A stretch of 45,194 bases of DNA, taken from a bacterium. Its GTDB lineage: Bacteria > UBP6 > UBA1177. Where the stretch lies: positions 1 through 45,194 of the forward strand of contig JAGCXM010000025.1 in the NCBI GenBank assembly GCA_017961325.1. The letters run 5' to 3'. Below are positions 15,336 through 24,796 of the stretch, in pieces (position 1 is the stretch's first letter; each line of letters starts with the position of its first letter). Under the pieces are notes generated by a model. It made no database searches. It saw only the letters and a list, made by a program, of their open reading frames with translations, and was not told where the DNA came from. The position numbers and the translations under genes are program-made.

Positions 15336-15460
15336 TCAGATAAACAGCACCGGACAGCCTGTCGGAGTTGCTTTAGAACTCGAATGTCACTTCGTAACTA
15401 TGTTCTTTGTAGGAAACTTTTATTCCTTTGATCGCAGAAATCTCTTCTTCAGATTTCAAG
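15336..15460 (-). pseudogene. Truncated copy of the small lipoprotein gene plus relic tail (GCPVLFI-stop)
   Basis: On the minus strand 15373-15460 repeats the last 28 codons of the gene at 14007 almost exactly (EEEISAIKGIKVSYKEHSYEVTFEF-stop). Directly upstream it joins the leader repeat at AAGTTAA, so the ribosome site, start and about 130 codons are missing. Past the stop, another frame reads SSSKATPTGCPVLFI and TGA (15336-15338), the same short tail as in the secreted protein at 10969. It is a clear deletion remnant. Confidence 0.8.
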
Positions 15461-15595
15461 TTAAAAAAGCAAACCAAACATATATTTAGTACCACAAGAT
15501 GCCGGTTTTTATTGAAAAAATTTTACCCCCTAGAAAAATTGACAACTGTTTGATTTTATTAAGAAATTTTTACACAGATTTTTATGGTTTCATGT
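15459..15595 (-). repeat. Leader repeat, copy 3 (upstream of the truncated copy)
   Basis: Matches copies 1 and 2 over about 135 bases. Its promoter reads TTGTCA (15540-15545), 14 bases with five G, TAAAAT (15520-15525). It now drives no intact gene. Confidence 0.7.
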
Positions 15596-15639
15596 CGGAA
15601 CGCTTGCGGATTGCCAGCAATTTGTCTTTTCTCTCAATA

Positions 15640-15909
15640 TTAAATTGCGAATTTTACATCAGGATGAGCTTTCAACGCCTCGTAAAGAGCGTGCATCTTC
15701 TCTTTGTTTTCGACATAGACCGGAACTGTGTAGGATGTGTACTTTCCGGCAGAACTTTTGTTTTCGGTCACCTTTCCTCTGAGCGGGATCTCTGTTTTTG
15801 CAAGGATATCCATCAGATCCGCGACATTTCTGCCGGCTTCCTCTTTTGAATGCATGACCACTTTCAAATGGATCAGGACCGGATATTTTACTTCGTGCTG
15901 CGCTGTCAT
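15640..15909 (-). CDS. DUF493 (YbeD-like) protein
   Basis: 89 residues of the DUF493 family, small ACT-like alpha/beta proteins: VKYPVLIHLKVVMHS, then VADLMDILAKTE, and SSAGKYTSYTVPVYVENKEKMHALYEALKAHPDVKFAI at the end. The family has a suspected regulatory role in which small ligands may bind; E. coli YbeD sits near lipoate genes. Here it begins 3 bases after the ptb stop and should be co-translated with it, which hints at a link to acyl metabolism. Its role is unproven. Confidence 0.8.
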   Translation of the reverse strand: MTAQHEVKYPVLIHLKVVMHSKEEAGRNVADLMDILAKTEIPLRGKVTENKSSAGKYTSYTVPVYVENKEKMHALYEALKAHPDVKFAI

Positions 15910-15912
15910 GGC

Positions 15913-16836
15913 CTAACTGTGAGCGTTTACGGTGATTCCGAGAACGAGCGAATTGATCTTCGCCCTTGCGTCGTCGGCACGCGAACTCAGAAGAACGGGA
16001 ACTTTTGCACCTACGATGACATGGCCTGTCTGAGCTCCGCCCCAGTAGTGGACGAGCTTGCCGAGAACGTTTCCGCTTTCGATGTTCGGGAAAATAAGGA
16101 TGTCTGCGCATCCCGCCATGACGGAATTTATTCCTTTGACTTTCGCGGCGTATTCCGAAATCACGTTGTCAATCGCATACGGACCTTCGAGGTAAGCGTC
16201 GATGTCGTCGAGCTCGCCTTCAGCCTTCATCCTCTGGATCTCAGCCGCATCAACGGTAGACTGGATTTTCGGAGAAACAGTTTCGATCGCCGAAATGTAT
16301 GCGACTCTCGGTTTTTCAAAGCCGAGTTTGTGAAAAACCTGGACTGCGCCGCGTGTCATCTCGATCTTCTGCTCAAGAGTCGGAAGCGGGATTATGCCGC
16401 CGTCCATAAGGCCGACGAGACGCTTGCCCTCGCCTTTTGAAAGCGGATCTTCGTAAATGAGGATGTCGCTGACGACTGCAGCCGCCTTGAGCCCGTTCTC
16501 CTTTCTGAAAACGGCTTTCATTACCTGCGCGGTCTCGACGCTTCCTTTGAGAAGGATATTGACTCTGCCGTCTGCCGCATAATCGGCAGCTCTCGAGCAG
16601 CTTTCTACGTTGTCTGCACACGGAACGATCTCGACTTTCCCTTCAAGGACAGTCCCTTCGATGAGGTGATTTATTTTTTCCGCGTTTCCGAAAAGGACAG
16701 GAATTGCCAGATTTTCGGTGACCATGTCTATTGCCGCTTCAACTGCGACAGGCTTGTCGGCACCGACGACCGCAACGACCTGCTTCTTTTCCATTTTCTT
16801 AACAAAATCGATCATTTCATCAAAACTTCTGAACAT
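15913..16836 (-). CDS. ptb: Phosphate butyryltransferase
   Basis: 307 residues of the phosphate acetyl/butyryl transferase family. Recognisable segments are VAVVGADKPVAVEAAIDM, VNILLKGSVETAQVMKAV, GLMDGGIIPLPTLEQK, YLEGPYAIDNVIS and LIFPNIESGNVLGKLVHYWGGAQTGHVIVGAKVPVLLSSR (read in parts). It converts butyryl-CoA and phosphate to butyryl phosphate, the substrate of the buk product. The start at 16836 is preferred over an upstream ATG because GGAGG lies just ahead of MFRSFDEM. DUF493 follows 3 bases later. Unlike the usual ptb-buk operon, buk is about 6 kb downstream, beyond the accessory array. Confidence 0.93.
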   Translation of the reverse strand: MFRSFDEMIDFVKKMEKKQVVAVVGADKPVAVEAAIDMVTENLAIPVLFGNAEKINHLIEGTVLEGKVEIVPCADNVESCSRAADYAADGRVNILLKGSVETAQVMKAVFRKENGLKAAAVVSDILIYEDPLSKGEGKRLVGLMDGGIIPLPTLEQKIEMTRGAVQVFHKLGFEKPRVAYISAIETVSPKIQSTVDAAEIQRMKAEGELDDIDAYLEGPYAIDNVISEYAAKVKGINSVMAGCADILIFPNIESGNVLGKLVHYWGGAQTGHVIVGAKVPVLLSSRADDARAKINSLVLGITVNAHS

Positions 16837-16977
16837 TTCGTCCTCCGAACAAAAATAGTCAATAATCAAAAACCGCACAATAGTTGCATTTTAAAAGTTT
16901 GAAATCAAGAAAACGGAAAAATTTTTTAGCAGATAAAAAATTAAAAATCAGCACAAATGCGAATTCCGGATTATTTA

Positions 16978-18939
16978 TCACTTATCCAGACTTGCTTTGT
17001 ACTGGAAGATCTTGTCGCGCAGTATCGCGGCGTATTCGAAATCCCAGCTTTCGGCCGCTTTTTTCATCTCGGCTTCGAGTTCGGCGATGAGTCTGACTAT
17101 CTTGTGTCTCGGCGCTTTCGGGGAGTCGTCCTTCGAATGACCCGGGATGTGCGATTCGATGTCCAAAACAGCTTTGTTGGTGACGCTGTGCGGCGTGATG
17201 CCGTGCTCGGCATTGAATTTTTCCTGGATCTGCCGTCTGCGCATGGTCTCGTACACCGCGTTTTTAAGGGAGTCGGGCATGGAGTCGGCAAAAAGAAGCG
17301 CGCGCCCTTTTTCGTTTCTCGCAGCTCTTCCGATCGTCTGAATGAGTGACGCTTCACTTCTGAGAAATCCTTCTTTGTCGGCATCCAGAATGGCGACGAG
17401 CGAAACTTCGGGGATGTCGAGACCTTCTCGCAGAAGGTTTACGCCGACAAGGACGTCGAACATGTTTTTCCTGAGTTCCATTACGATCTTGAGTCTCTCG
17501 ATGCTGTCGATGTCGCTGTGGAGATACTTCGCTCTGATGCCGCGCGCCTTGAGGAAGTCGGTGAGGTCTTCCGCCATTTTTTTCGTGAGCGATGTGACTA
17601 AAACTTTGCCGCCGCCGGCGGTTTCCTTAACTATTTCGTCGTAAAGTTCCGCGATCTCGTTTTTGGCCGGAAGTATCTGCGGAAGCGGGTCCAAAAGTCC
17701 CGTTGGTCTGTTTATAAGTTCAATGATTTCAGAGACCTGGTTGATTTCATACTCTTTGGGAGTCGCAGAAACAAACATCACTTTGTCGGTCTTTGAAATG
17801 AATTCGTCGAAATTGAGAGGCCTGTTGTCGAGTGCGCTCGGAAGGCGGAAACCGTAGTTCACGAGCACCTCCTTTCTCGCGCGGTCGCCGCGGTACATCC
17901 CCTTTATCTGCGGCAGAGTGACGTGCGATTCGTCAACTATCACCAGAAAATCATCGCCGAAATAATCCATGAGCGTTGGCGGCGTTTCTCCCTCTTCGCG
18001 GTTCGTGATGTAGCGTGAATAATTTTCGATCCCCGAGCAGTAACCGGCAGTCTCCAGCATCGCAAGATCCTGAGTCACGCGCTCCTTTATCCGCTGTGCC
18101 TCGATGAGTTTGTTGTTTGTTTCAAAGTATTTTATCCGCTCGGCAAGCTCAACTTTTATTTTTTCGACAGAGCGCTTCAGGGTTTCCTTCTCCGCGACGT
18201 AGTGGCTTGAAGGATAGACGCTGACCGAGTCTAAGTTCTTGATTTTCTTCCCTTCGAACGGCTTTATCAGCGAAATCTCCTCGATTTCGTCGCCGAAATA
18301 GGAGATCCTGACCGCGACATCCTCTTCGTAAGGCGGAAAAATCTCGACGACGTCGCCTTTGACGCGGAATTTGCAGCGGGTAAGGTCTGTGTTTGTCCGT
18401 TCGTACTGCGTTTCGACAAGGTCCTCGCACAATTTTTTCATCGGGTATGTATTTCCGACGAAAAGTTTTATCGTGAGATCCTTGTAGTATTCAGGAGAAC
18501 CGATGCCGTAGATCGCACTTACCGAAGCGACGATCACACACTGCCTGTTTTCAAGCAGGTGAGCCGTAGCGTAGTGGCGCATCCGCTCGATGTCGTCGTT
18601 GCGGAGCGCATCCTTTTCGATGTAGGTGTCGGTCGTCGGAATGTAGGCTTCAGGCTGGTAGTAATCGTAAAAAGAGATAAAGTAACCGACTGCGTTTTCG
18701 GGGAAAAAGTTCTTGAATTCTCCGTAAAGCTGCCCGGCAAGCGTCTTGTTGTGGGCGATGACGAGTGTCGGCACGTTCAGAGCCTTGATGAGATGCGCCA
18801 TGACGAAAGTTTTTCCCGTTCCAGTCGCACCAAGGATGAGTTCGCGCTTCGAGCCGTTCCTGAAATTGCTTATGACCTTTTTTATTGCCTCCGGCTGGTC
18901 TCCCGCCGGCTCAAACTGCGAATGAAGCTTGAAATACAT
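16978..18939 (-). CDS. uvrB: Excinuclease ABC subunit B
   Basis: 653 residues, normal length for UvrB. Walker A is GATGTGKTF (about 40-48). The damage-probing beta hairpin is FISFYDYYQPEAYIPTTDTY. The helicase motifs include DESH and the C-terminal block GVNLLREGLDIPEVSLVAIL, with IQTIGRAARN. The C-terminal UVR coiled coil (AELEAEMKKAAESWDFEYAAI) binds UvrC. It is the damage-verifying helicase-like subunit of nucleotide excision repair. The ribosome site is weak (GAAACCG). It follows the gtrA-like gene by 12 bases, so it may be transcribed with the glycan genes upstream. Confidence 0.98.
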   Translation of the reverse strand: MYFKLHSQFEPAGDQPEAIKKVISNFRNGSKRELILGATGTGKTFVMAHLIKALNVPTLVIAHNKTLAGQLYGEFKNFFPENAVGYFISFYDYYQPEAYIPTTDTYIEKDALRNDDIERMRHYATAHLLENRQCVIVASVSAIYGIGSPEYYKDLTIKLFVGNTYPMKKLCEDLVETQYERTNTDLTRCKFRVKGDVVEIFPPYEEDVAVRISYFGDEIEEISLIKPFEGKKIKNLDSVSVYPSSHYVAEKETLKRSVEKIKVELAERIKYFETNNKLIEAQRIKERVTQDLAMLETAGYCSGIENYSRYITNREEGETPPTLMDYFGDDFLVIVDESHVTLPQIKGMYRGDRARKEVLVNYGFRLPSALDNRPLNFDEFISKTDKVMFVSATPKEYEINQVSEIIELINRPTGLLDPLPQILPAKNEIAELYDEIVKETAGGGKVLVTSLTKKMAEDLTDFLKARGIRAKYLHSDIDSIERLKIVMELRKNMFDVLVGVNLLREGLDIPEVSLVAILDADKEGFLRSEASLIQTIGRAARNEKGRALLFADSMPDSLKNAVYETMRRRQIQEKFNAEHGITPHSVTNKAVLDIESHIPGHSKDDSPKAPRHKIVRLIAELEAEMKKAAESWDFEYAAILRDKIFQYKASLDK

Positions 18940-18951
18940 CGGTTTCTAAAT

Positions 18952-19341
18952 TCACACCTTATAAATCCAAAGTTTTCTTATCAGGAAGTTCCAGATGAAA
19001 ACGATTCCGGTTGCGATTATTTTCGATAGCATGTCGCTGATGCCGACTTTTTCGACGGCAACGAACATGATAGCGATATTCATCAGAAGTCCCAGGACGC
19101 TGATTAAATAGATTTTGAAAATCTCGCCGGCAACATTCCGGCTTTTTTGCCTGAAGAGAATCAATTTCCCGAATGCCCAGTTTGCAAATGTCGAAAGAAT
19201 GAAGGCTAGCGGAGTTGAAATCATGTAATGAATCCCGCAAACGGAGTCAAAGACATAAAAAGCTCCCCATTCCACGACAGTTGCAAGCGCACCGACAACA
19301 AGATAAAGGAAAAGTTGTACTGTCGTCTGTTTAATTTTCAT
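18952..19341 (-). CDS. GtrA-like membrane protein
   Basis: 129 residues with four membrane helices in the GtrA pattern: LYLVVGALATVVEWGAFYVF, STPLAFILSTFANWAFGKLILF and VGISDMLSKIIATGIVFIWNF. GtrA proteins are thought to move polyprenyl-phosphate-linked sugars across the inner membrane. The start overlaps the stop of the upstream glycosyltransferase by 11 bases, which suggests coupled translation and a shared task: GtrA supplies the lipid-linked sugar and the GT-C protein transfers it. Confidence 0.85.
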   Translation of the reverse strand: MKIKQTTVQLFLYLVVGALATVVEWGAFYVFDSVCGIHYMISTPLAFILSTFANWAFGKLILFRQKSRNVAGEIFKIYLISVLGLLMNIAIMFVAVEKVGISDMLSKIIATGIVFIWNFLIRKLWIYKV

Positions 19342-21040
19342 TATTTCCCTCTGAGCTTACAAGGCAGACCGATTTGTCTTCATAAATAATTTTATGCGAT
19401 TTTTTGAAATCGGATTCGGCCTGTTTCTGCGCTTTCGGAAGTTTGGGAGAGAGCTTTTTGTCAATTACGAGAATCTTTTTAGCCCCTTGCTTCAACGAGC
19501 GGAACTTTGTATTCATTTCCTTTATATTCTTGATTTTATAGACGCGCTTCCCCGAAGCACCTAATTCCTGAGGCGGATTGTTAGGAATTTCATGCGAGAA
19601 GGAAAAACAGACATGCTCATAAGAGGTTTTTTCCCTCAGAACTTTCGCCACATCGAAATCAAACTGATATTGCGAGCTTCTCGACTTATAAAAATCGTAC
19701 GATGAAAACGGGACTGATGTCAAAACAAGCATCGAAAGAAACATGATTGTGAAAAAGAATGAAAATTTTGAAATTTTCTCTCTTTCAAAATCGAACATGC
19801 GGCATAAAATTGTTGAAACAATCAGCGGAAAAACCGCAAAACACCATCCGAATTTCATCATTGAAAACTCGTGAACCGCCGAGTGGCTTTTAAGCAATGC
19901 GACCTGTAGAAGAGGAGCGATGAAACCGACAAGAAAAACGACTCCGTTTCTGCCGAAAACCGATTTTTTCAACACCGTTTTGAAAGTCACTCCCGTCGGT
20001 TTCAAACCGGCGGAATAAAAACAGGCGAAAACGGCAAGCACGATCATCGGCAGCATTCTTGCATTCCCTTCCAGTCCGAAAGCGAATTTGAAATTGTCAA
20101 TCAGATTGTCCGCAAGATAATCGTAAGTATTGAATCTGCTCTCCGTTGCGCCGGTGCGGAAGAGGAATCTGTTTTTGAGTGCATCCTGCCAGTTCGGCAC
20201 GGAAAAAAGCTGACAGGCGAACGCACACAGCGCCAGAACGACGGGAATTATATACCACAAGGCGTTCAAAACGATCGATGCAACCGGTTTCCTTTCTTTT
20301 ATTGCAATAAAAAGATGGAAAACAAAGGCTGCGAACACGAGAATCCAAAAGTAGTAGTCGGTCATAACGCCAGCAAAAATCAGGTAGGATTTCAGAATAT
20401 TCAGCAGAATGGAAAGCGGTTTGTCCGTTGAATAAAGGCTTTCGTATTCGACAAGGAGAAACGCAGTCACGAACAGGATGACGCACTGGTCGGCAAAATA
20501 GATGTTTGCCAGATACCAGGCGTTTGTCGGAAGCCACATCCAGAAAACGGCGGTAAAAAACGTAACAAAAAACTTTTCTTTTTCCGACTTTATTCCTATC
20601 CGTGAAAGGAATCTGAAAACGAAAAATGCAAGCAGCAGCACTTCGAGCCAGAAACATAAGCCCTGAAAATGCTTCAGAAACGAGAGATCAATTGATTTAT
20701 GACCGGTCAGTTTTGCAAAAAAGTAAACAAAAAACGTCGTTCCTGACGGATATGAAACGTAAGGACCGCGCTCTGAAAGCCTGTTGAATTCAATCGAATA
20801 GGGAGCCTCGAAATTGACGAAATGAAGTTTCTGCGGCGTTTCTGCGAGCCAGTTGTTGACGAATTTCAAAGTCGAACCCGAAAGCCAGTTGTGAAGTCCG
20901 TTGTTGTTTTCGTAATCGATTTTGAACATGATTTTGAAACTTAGAACAAAAACGACCGTCAGCAGAATCGAAATTATCGTGAAATTTATCGCAGATTTTT
21001 TAGCAGCCTGCAGGTTCCTAATTCTGCTTACTAACCTCAT
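19331..21040 (-). CDS. Membrane glycosyltransferase-like protein, GT-C type
   Basis: 569 residues with about 11 hydrophobic segments. The first extracytoplasmic loop is long and ends [17 protein letters not shown], a placement and composition seen in GT39/ArnT-like and related GT-C proteins. The C-terminal 130 residues are hydrophilic (periplasmic). No clear Asp-Glu catalytic pair is visible in the first loop; ENNNGLHNW takes its place, so the family call is by topology and context. It overlaps the upstream oxidoreductase gene by 23 bases and the downstream GtrA gene by 11, so the three genes form one tight unit for surface glycan modification. Confidence 0.65.
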   Translation of the reverse strand: MRLVSRIRNLQAAKKSAINFTIISILLTVVFVLSFKIMFKIDYENNNGLHNWLSGSTLKFVNNWLAETPQKLHFVNFEAPYSIEFNRLSERGPYVSYPSGTTFFVYFFAKLTGHKSIDLSFLKHFQGLCFWLEVLLLAFFVFRFLSRIGIKSEKEKFFVTFFTAVFWMWLPTNAWYLANIYFADQCVILFVTAFLLVEYESLYSTDKPLSILLNILKSYLIFAGVMTDYYFWILVFAAFVFHLFIAIKERKPVASIVLNALWYIIPVVLALCAFACQLFSVPNWQDALKNRFLFRTGATESRFNTYDYLADNLIDNFKFAFGLEGNARMLPMIVLAVFACFYSAGLKPTGVTFKTVLKKSVFGRNGVVFLVGFIAPLLQVALLKSHSAVHEFSMMKFGWCFAVFPLIVSTILCRMFDFEREKISKFSFFFTIMFLSMLVLTSVPFSSYDFYKSRSSQYQFDFDVAKVLREKTSYEHVCFSFSHEIPNNPPQELGASGKRVYKIKNIKEMNTKFRSLKQGAKKILVIDKKLSPKLPKAQKQAESDFKKSHKIIYEDKSVCLVSSEGNNEN

Positions 21041-22577
21041 GGTATTCCTTTTCGGTGTTTACGTTCCAGATGTTCGACTTGCCGGTAACGCCGCCGAGAA
21101 TGTTTTTTACAGTCTCGAACGAAGTCGCCATCGAATGGTCGATGTTGTTGTATCTGTGCTGCCCGTTGCGTCCCACGCAGTAGAGATTGGGGATCGTATC
21201 AAGCCAGTTTCTGAGCTCGTCCATCCGGTCGTAAGTATCAAAATATGCCGGATAAGCCTTTTTCACCCGTTCGAGATGGAAATCCAGAACATCGTCGCGG
21301 CTTCCGATAAGACCGAGCTTCATCATTTCGCCGATGCCGAGATCTGAAAACTCCTTTTCAGTCATGTTCCACATAGAACCGCCTTCGTTAACAAAGTATT
21401 CCAGGCCCAGCCATACTGTATTTTCCAAATCACGGACCATGTAGGGAGACCAGTTGTTGTAAATCTGGAAGCGCCCCATTTTAACGTTTCTGTCCTGCAC
21501 GTAAACCCAGCAGTCAGGCACGATGTTTCCTACCGTTTTGAGCTTGGTTCTGTTTTTGAGTCTGAGCTTTTTCACCAGAACGCCGAGCGTCATGTAATCG
21601 CGGTAAGGCAGCCCTTTAGCAATCTGAAAAATGTCGTCCGGGACATCGTTCATTCCGCAGACTAAATCCCTTACCGGCATTGAAGAGATGAAAATGTCGC
21701 CTTCGGTTTCGGTCTTAACGCCGTCTTTTTCATAAAAAAGCGAAACCAGTTTTCCGCTTTCGTCCTTTTTAAAGCCCGAGACCCTGGCTTCGGTAATGAT
21801 TTTTCCTCCCATTTCGCGAACCTTCCCTGCAGCCACTTCCCAAAGCTGCCCCGGACCGAATTTCGGATATTTGAACTCTTCGATCAGAGAAGTTTCGACT
21901 TTGCGGTTTCTGCGCTTGAAAATTTTCCCGAAAACATCTTTCAAAACTGCAGTAACCGAAAGCCCCTTCACGCGCTGGGCACCCCACGAAGCGTCGATTT
22001 CTCGCGGATGACGCCCCCAGAGATTTTCGGTGTAGTATTCAAAAAAAAGTTCGTAAAGCTTTCTGCCGAAGCGGTTGATGTAGAAATTCTCGAGATTCGT
22101 TTCCGGCAGTTTGTGAAGCATCGAACGGAGATATGAAAATCCGACTTCCATCGTCGTGAAAAGCCCCATGTTTCTGAGCGTTTCCATTTTCAGTGAAACG
22201 GGATAGTCATAAAATTTCGAATCAAACAGAATACGTGAAACGCGGTGACGTCTGAGCATAACGGCATCTTCGTTTTCGGGATCAGGACCGCCGTTTTCAA
22301 GCGGAACAGTGCGGCCGAGAATAATGTCATCCTTTGAAAGTTCGCCCTGAAGCGGAAGCAGTTTTTCCCACCATCCGTTCACTTCCTCCATTTTCGAAAA
22401 GAAGCGGTGCCCGCCCATATCCATGCGGTTTCCGTTGTGATTCACAGTGCGTGAAATTCCGCCGAAAACGGAAGATTCTTCAAAAACCGTGACATCAAAA
22501 TCCTTTGACTTTTCAAGCAGTTCGTAAGCGGCGGTCAGACCTGCTGGTCCCGCCCCGATGATCAAAACCTTTTTCAC
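21018..22577 (-). CDS. FAD-dependent oxidoreductase, UDP-galactopyranose mutase/amine oxidase-like
   Basis: 519 residues. The N-terminus is a dinucleotide-binding fold: [20 protein letters not shown] (GxGxxG at about 8-13) with acidic [35 protein letters not shown] segment follows, and the C-terminus has [19 protein letters not shown], where FAD-contacting residues sit in this family. Relatives are annotated as protoporphyrinogen oxidase-like or UDP-galactopyranose mutase-like, and occur in polysaccharide clusters. Its overlap with a GT-C gene and GtrA favours a sugar role here. It lies 5 bases after the Fe-S gene's stop. The substrate is not certain. Confidence 0.8.
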   Translation of the reverse strand: MKKVLIIGAGPAGLTAAYELLEKSKDFDVTVFEESSVFGGISRTVNHNGNRMDMGGHRFFSKMEEVNGWWEKLLPLQGELSKDDIILGRTVPLENGGPDPENEDAVMLRRHRVSRILFDSKFYDYPVSLKMETLRNMGLFTTMEVGFSYLRSMLHKLPETNLENFYINRFGRKLYELFFEYYTENLWGRHPREIDASWGAQRVKGLSVTAVLKDVFGKIFKRRNRKVETSLIEEFKYPKFGPGQLWEVAAGKVREMGGKIITEARVSGFKKDESGKLVSLFYEKDGVKTETEGDIFISSMPVRDLVCGMNDVPDDIFQIAKGLPYRDYMTLGVLVKKLRLKNRTKLKTVGNIVPDCWVYVQDRNVKMGRFQIYNNWSPYMVRDLENTVWLGLEYFVNEGGSMWNMTEKEFSDLGIGEMMKLGLIGSRDDVLDFHLERVKKAYPAYFDTYDRMDELRNWLDTIPNLYCVGRNGQHRYNNIDHSMATSFETVKNILGGVTGKSNIWNVNTEKEYHEVSKQN

Positions 22578-22582
22578 GGCAG

Positions 22583-23962
22583 TTATTCGTTGTTGTTGAT
22601 TCTGCCCCAGACATTGCGGACAGATTCGTAAAGGGTTTTAAGGTCTTCGGCATCTTTGGTCGCAGTAATCCTTAGGAAAACGCACTGATCGATTTCTGCG
22701 ATGCCGCGCGCAATGTCTTCCGCAAGCGACTGGCAGCTCGGAGATCCGCACATTCCGCAGTCGATGTTCGGCAGAACCTGCATGATCGTATCGACATGCT
22801 CCATTTTTTCGAGGGCCTTTTCCATGTCATCGTCCAATGAAAGCATCGATCTCGGCTGAAGTTTGTCAAGTTTGAACGCTTCCTGAAGATATTCGCTTCC
22901 GCATTTGCCGAAAATACGGCAGTTCTGGCACGCCGGTTCGGTTTTATCCTCTTCCGGCTTGCCACACGGAGGCAGATTTTTACGCTGAAAAAGATTCCGC
23001 ACGGTAAGAAAACGGTTACCCGGAACAAGAATTCCGCCGGCACAGCTTTCATCGCAGGCTCTGAGCTCGAGGAAAGATATATTTTCGTCAAGCTCACCGT
23101 TTTCAAGTTTGTCCAATATTTCTATGACGTTGTGGATTCCGTCAACCGCCATTGCATGGTTGTCGCGTCTTGCACACTCGCCGCCTGTAAGTTCCCACAC
23201 CACGTGAGTGTTGTCAGCCGGACGGCAGAGCAGACCTGAATCATTTTTATCGTTTGAGACGAAAGAATAAATTTTATTGTAGATGAAATCCATGTTGATG
23301 ACACCGTCGATACCCGATTTTTTCTCACCGACCGGGTGTTTTATCGCGACGATTTTCGCAGCACACGGAGAAACATAAAAAATGCCTATTTCGGCAGGAT
23401 TGATTCCCGCCTTCTTCAGTTCGTTGCGGCAGTGAAGCGCAGCGATGTCAAGCGGCGGCTTGATTAGTGCGATGTGCTTGAGAAGCGAAGGGAACCGCAC
23501 CTGGATAAGCCTTACGACCGCCGGACAGAAAGACGATATCAGCGGAAATTCGGCGTCGCTCCTTTTTTCATACTCCTTCTGAGCCTCTTCGAAAAGGGCC
23601 GAAGCGCGGGAAACTTCATAAACATGCGTAAAACCGACACTTTTCAGACCCTCAAAAACCGATTTCGTTCCCGCTTTTTCGTCAAACTGTCCCATCATAA
23701 CCGAAGGAACGAGTGCGACGCGGTACTTGTAGTTGAAAATTTTCTGGAAATCATCCTGTTCGACGATTATTGCGTCGTGTTTACACGAAATCATGCACAT
23801 TCCGCAGTCAACACACTTGTCGGGATTTACCGAAGCCTTGCCGCCGCGGATTCTTATCGCGTCTGTGGGACAAGTCCGCATGCAGTGGGTACAGCCGATG
23901 CATTTATTCTTGTTGATTCGCAGTGCGTGATGAAAAAACGGGCGTTTGTTGTGTGTCGTCAT
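22583..23962 (-). CDS. [FeFe]-hydrogenase-like iron-sulfur sensor protein
   Basis: 459 residues. A two-cluster ferredoxin domain comes first ([12 protein letters not shown], about 18-29; [12 protein letters not shown], about 46-57). The hydrogenase large-subunit C-terminal domain follows, with modified H-cluster motifs: SSFCP for TSCCP, VSPCAAK for MPCxxK and ACDESCAGG for the third. The cysteines that hold the cubane are kept, but the proton-relay Cys of the first motif is Phe. A third Cys domain ([19 protein letters not shown]) ends it. Such proteins accompany DRTGG and HATPase genes near hydrogenase operons and are thought to sense redox state or H2. The start has AGGAGG 5 bases ahead. No catalytic hydrogenase is in the window. 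Confidence 0.88.
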   Translation of the reverse strand: MTTHNKRPFFHHALRINKNKCIGCTHCMRTCPTDAIRIRGGKASVNPDKCVDCGMCMISCKHDAIIVEQDDFQKIFNYKYRVALVPSVMMGQFDEKAGTKSVFEGLKSVGFTHVYEVSRASALFEEAQKEYEKRSDAEFPLISSFCPAVVRLIQVRFPSLLKHIALIKPPLDIAALHCRNELKKAGINPAEIGIFYVSPCAAKIVAIKHPVGEKKSGIDGVINMDFIYNKIYSFVSNDKNDSGLLCRPADNTHVVWELTGGECARRDNHAMAVDGIHNVIEILDKLENGELDENISFLELRACDESCAGGILVPGNRFLTVRNLFQRKNLPPCGKPEEDKTEPACQNCRIFGKCGSEYLQEAFKLDKLQPRSMLSLDDDMEKALEKMEHVDTIMQVLPNIDCGMCGSPSCQSLAEDIARGIAEIDQCVFLRITATKDAEDLKTLYESVRNVWGRINNNE

Positions 23963-23973
23963 TCGGCCTCCTG

Positions 23974-24387
23974 CTATTCAAGGTTGAAGGATAGTGTCAG
24001 TTTCGTTCCCTTTCCGACCTCGGTTTCTATTTTCATGTCGTCAACGTTGGCTTTGATGTTCGGCAGACCCATTCCCGCGCCGAAACCCATCTCGCGGACT
24101 TTTGTCGAAGCTGTCGAATAACCCTGCTGCATCGCAAGGCCGATGTCGGGAATTCCGGGACCTTCGTCGTCCAGTACTATCTCGATTCTTTTCGGAGAAA
24201 TGTCGGCAGTGATCTTTCCGCGGTAGGCATGCGCCACGATGTTGACCTCGGCTTCGTACAGCGCGACGACGACGCGCTTCAGCACGCCGGTATCGACATT
24301 CAGTTTTTTCAGAACTTTCTTGATGTTCCCCGAAGCATTTCCCGCGTTGAGGAAGTCACCGCCTTCGACATTGTATTCAAACTTCAT
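23974..24387 (-). CDS. HATPase-fold regulator (anti-sigma/serine kinase type)
   Basis: 137 residues, a lone GHKL ATP-binding domain. The N box is VALYEAEVNIVAHAYRG with its conserved Glu and Asn. The G1 box is DEGPGIPD and the G2 box GFGAGMGLPNIK. There is no His-phosphotransfer domain, so it resembles RsbW/SpoIIAB-type anti-sigma kinases. In several anaerobes this gene sits between a DRTGG gene and the hydrogenase-like sensor, exactly as here (gaps of 16 and 11 bases). It is likely to pass the sensor's signal by protein binding or phosphorylation. The target is not visible. Confidence 0.88.
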   Translation of the reverse strand: MKFEYNVEGGDFLNAGNASGNIKKVLKKLNVDTGVLKRVVVALYEAEVNIVAHAYRGKITADISPKRIEIVLDDEGPGIPDIGLAMQQGYSTASTKVREMGFGAGMGLPNIKANVDDMKIETEVGKGTKLTLSFNLE

Positions 24388-24403
24388 GGCTCACCCTAAA
24401 AAA

Positions 24404-24748
24404 TCAATAAACCGGACTCAAACCGTGAGTGTAAAGAATACCCGAAATGTGATAAACCGAAAGCGGACATTCAATTATAACGGCATCGTTTTCCTGCGCC
24501 AGAGAGATCATCTCTTCGGTCGCCTTTTTCTTTCTTGCAAGGATTATCGCCGAAACATCCATCATGTCGGCGGTTCTGATCGACTGCGGATTTGCGAGAC
24601 CGGTAATGAGGATTCCGTTGTCAAAAGGAGTAGTAAGAACGTCGCTCATCAAGTCTGAAGCAAACGCTTTTTCGATTTCGCGGTCGGAAAATTCCTCGCC
24701 GCAGACGATTTTTGCATTGAGAAGAGTAGCAATTTCACTTATTTTCAT
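24404..24748 (-). CDS. DRTGG-domain protein
   Basis: 114 residues of the DRTGG family: MKISEIATLLNAKIVCGEEF, then KAFASDLMSDVLT, ILITGLANPQSIRTADMMDV, AIILARKKKATEEMISLAQEN and the closing CPLSVYHISGILYTHGL. DRTGG domains occur alone or with CBS domains and probably bind a nucleotide or other small ligand. As first gene of the three-gene sensor unit it may report the energy state. It is read from a promoter that shares its -35 box with the divergent lipoprotein genes. Confidence 0.88.
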   Translation of the reverse strand: MKISEIATLLNAKIVCGEEFSDREIEKAFASDLMSDVLTTPFDNGILITGLANPQSIRTADMMDVSAIILARKKKATEEMISLAQENDAVIIECPLSVYHISGILYTHGLSPVY

Positions 24749-24796
24749 GTTTCAAGCACCACATCAAAAAACGGTAATAAACAAAAAAACCGCATA

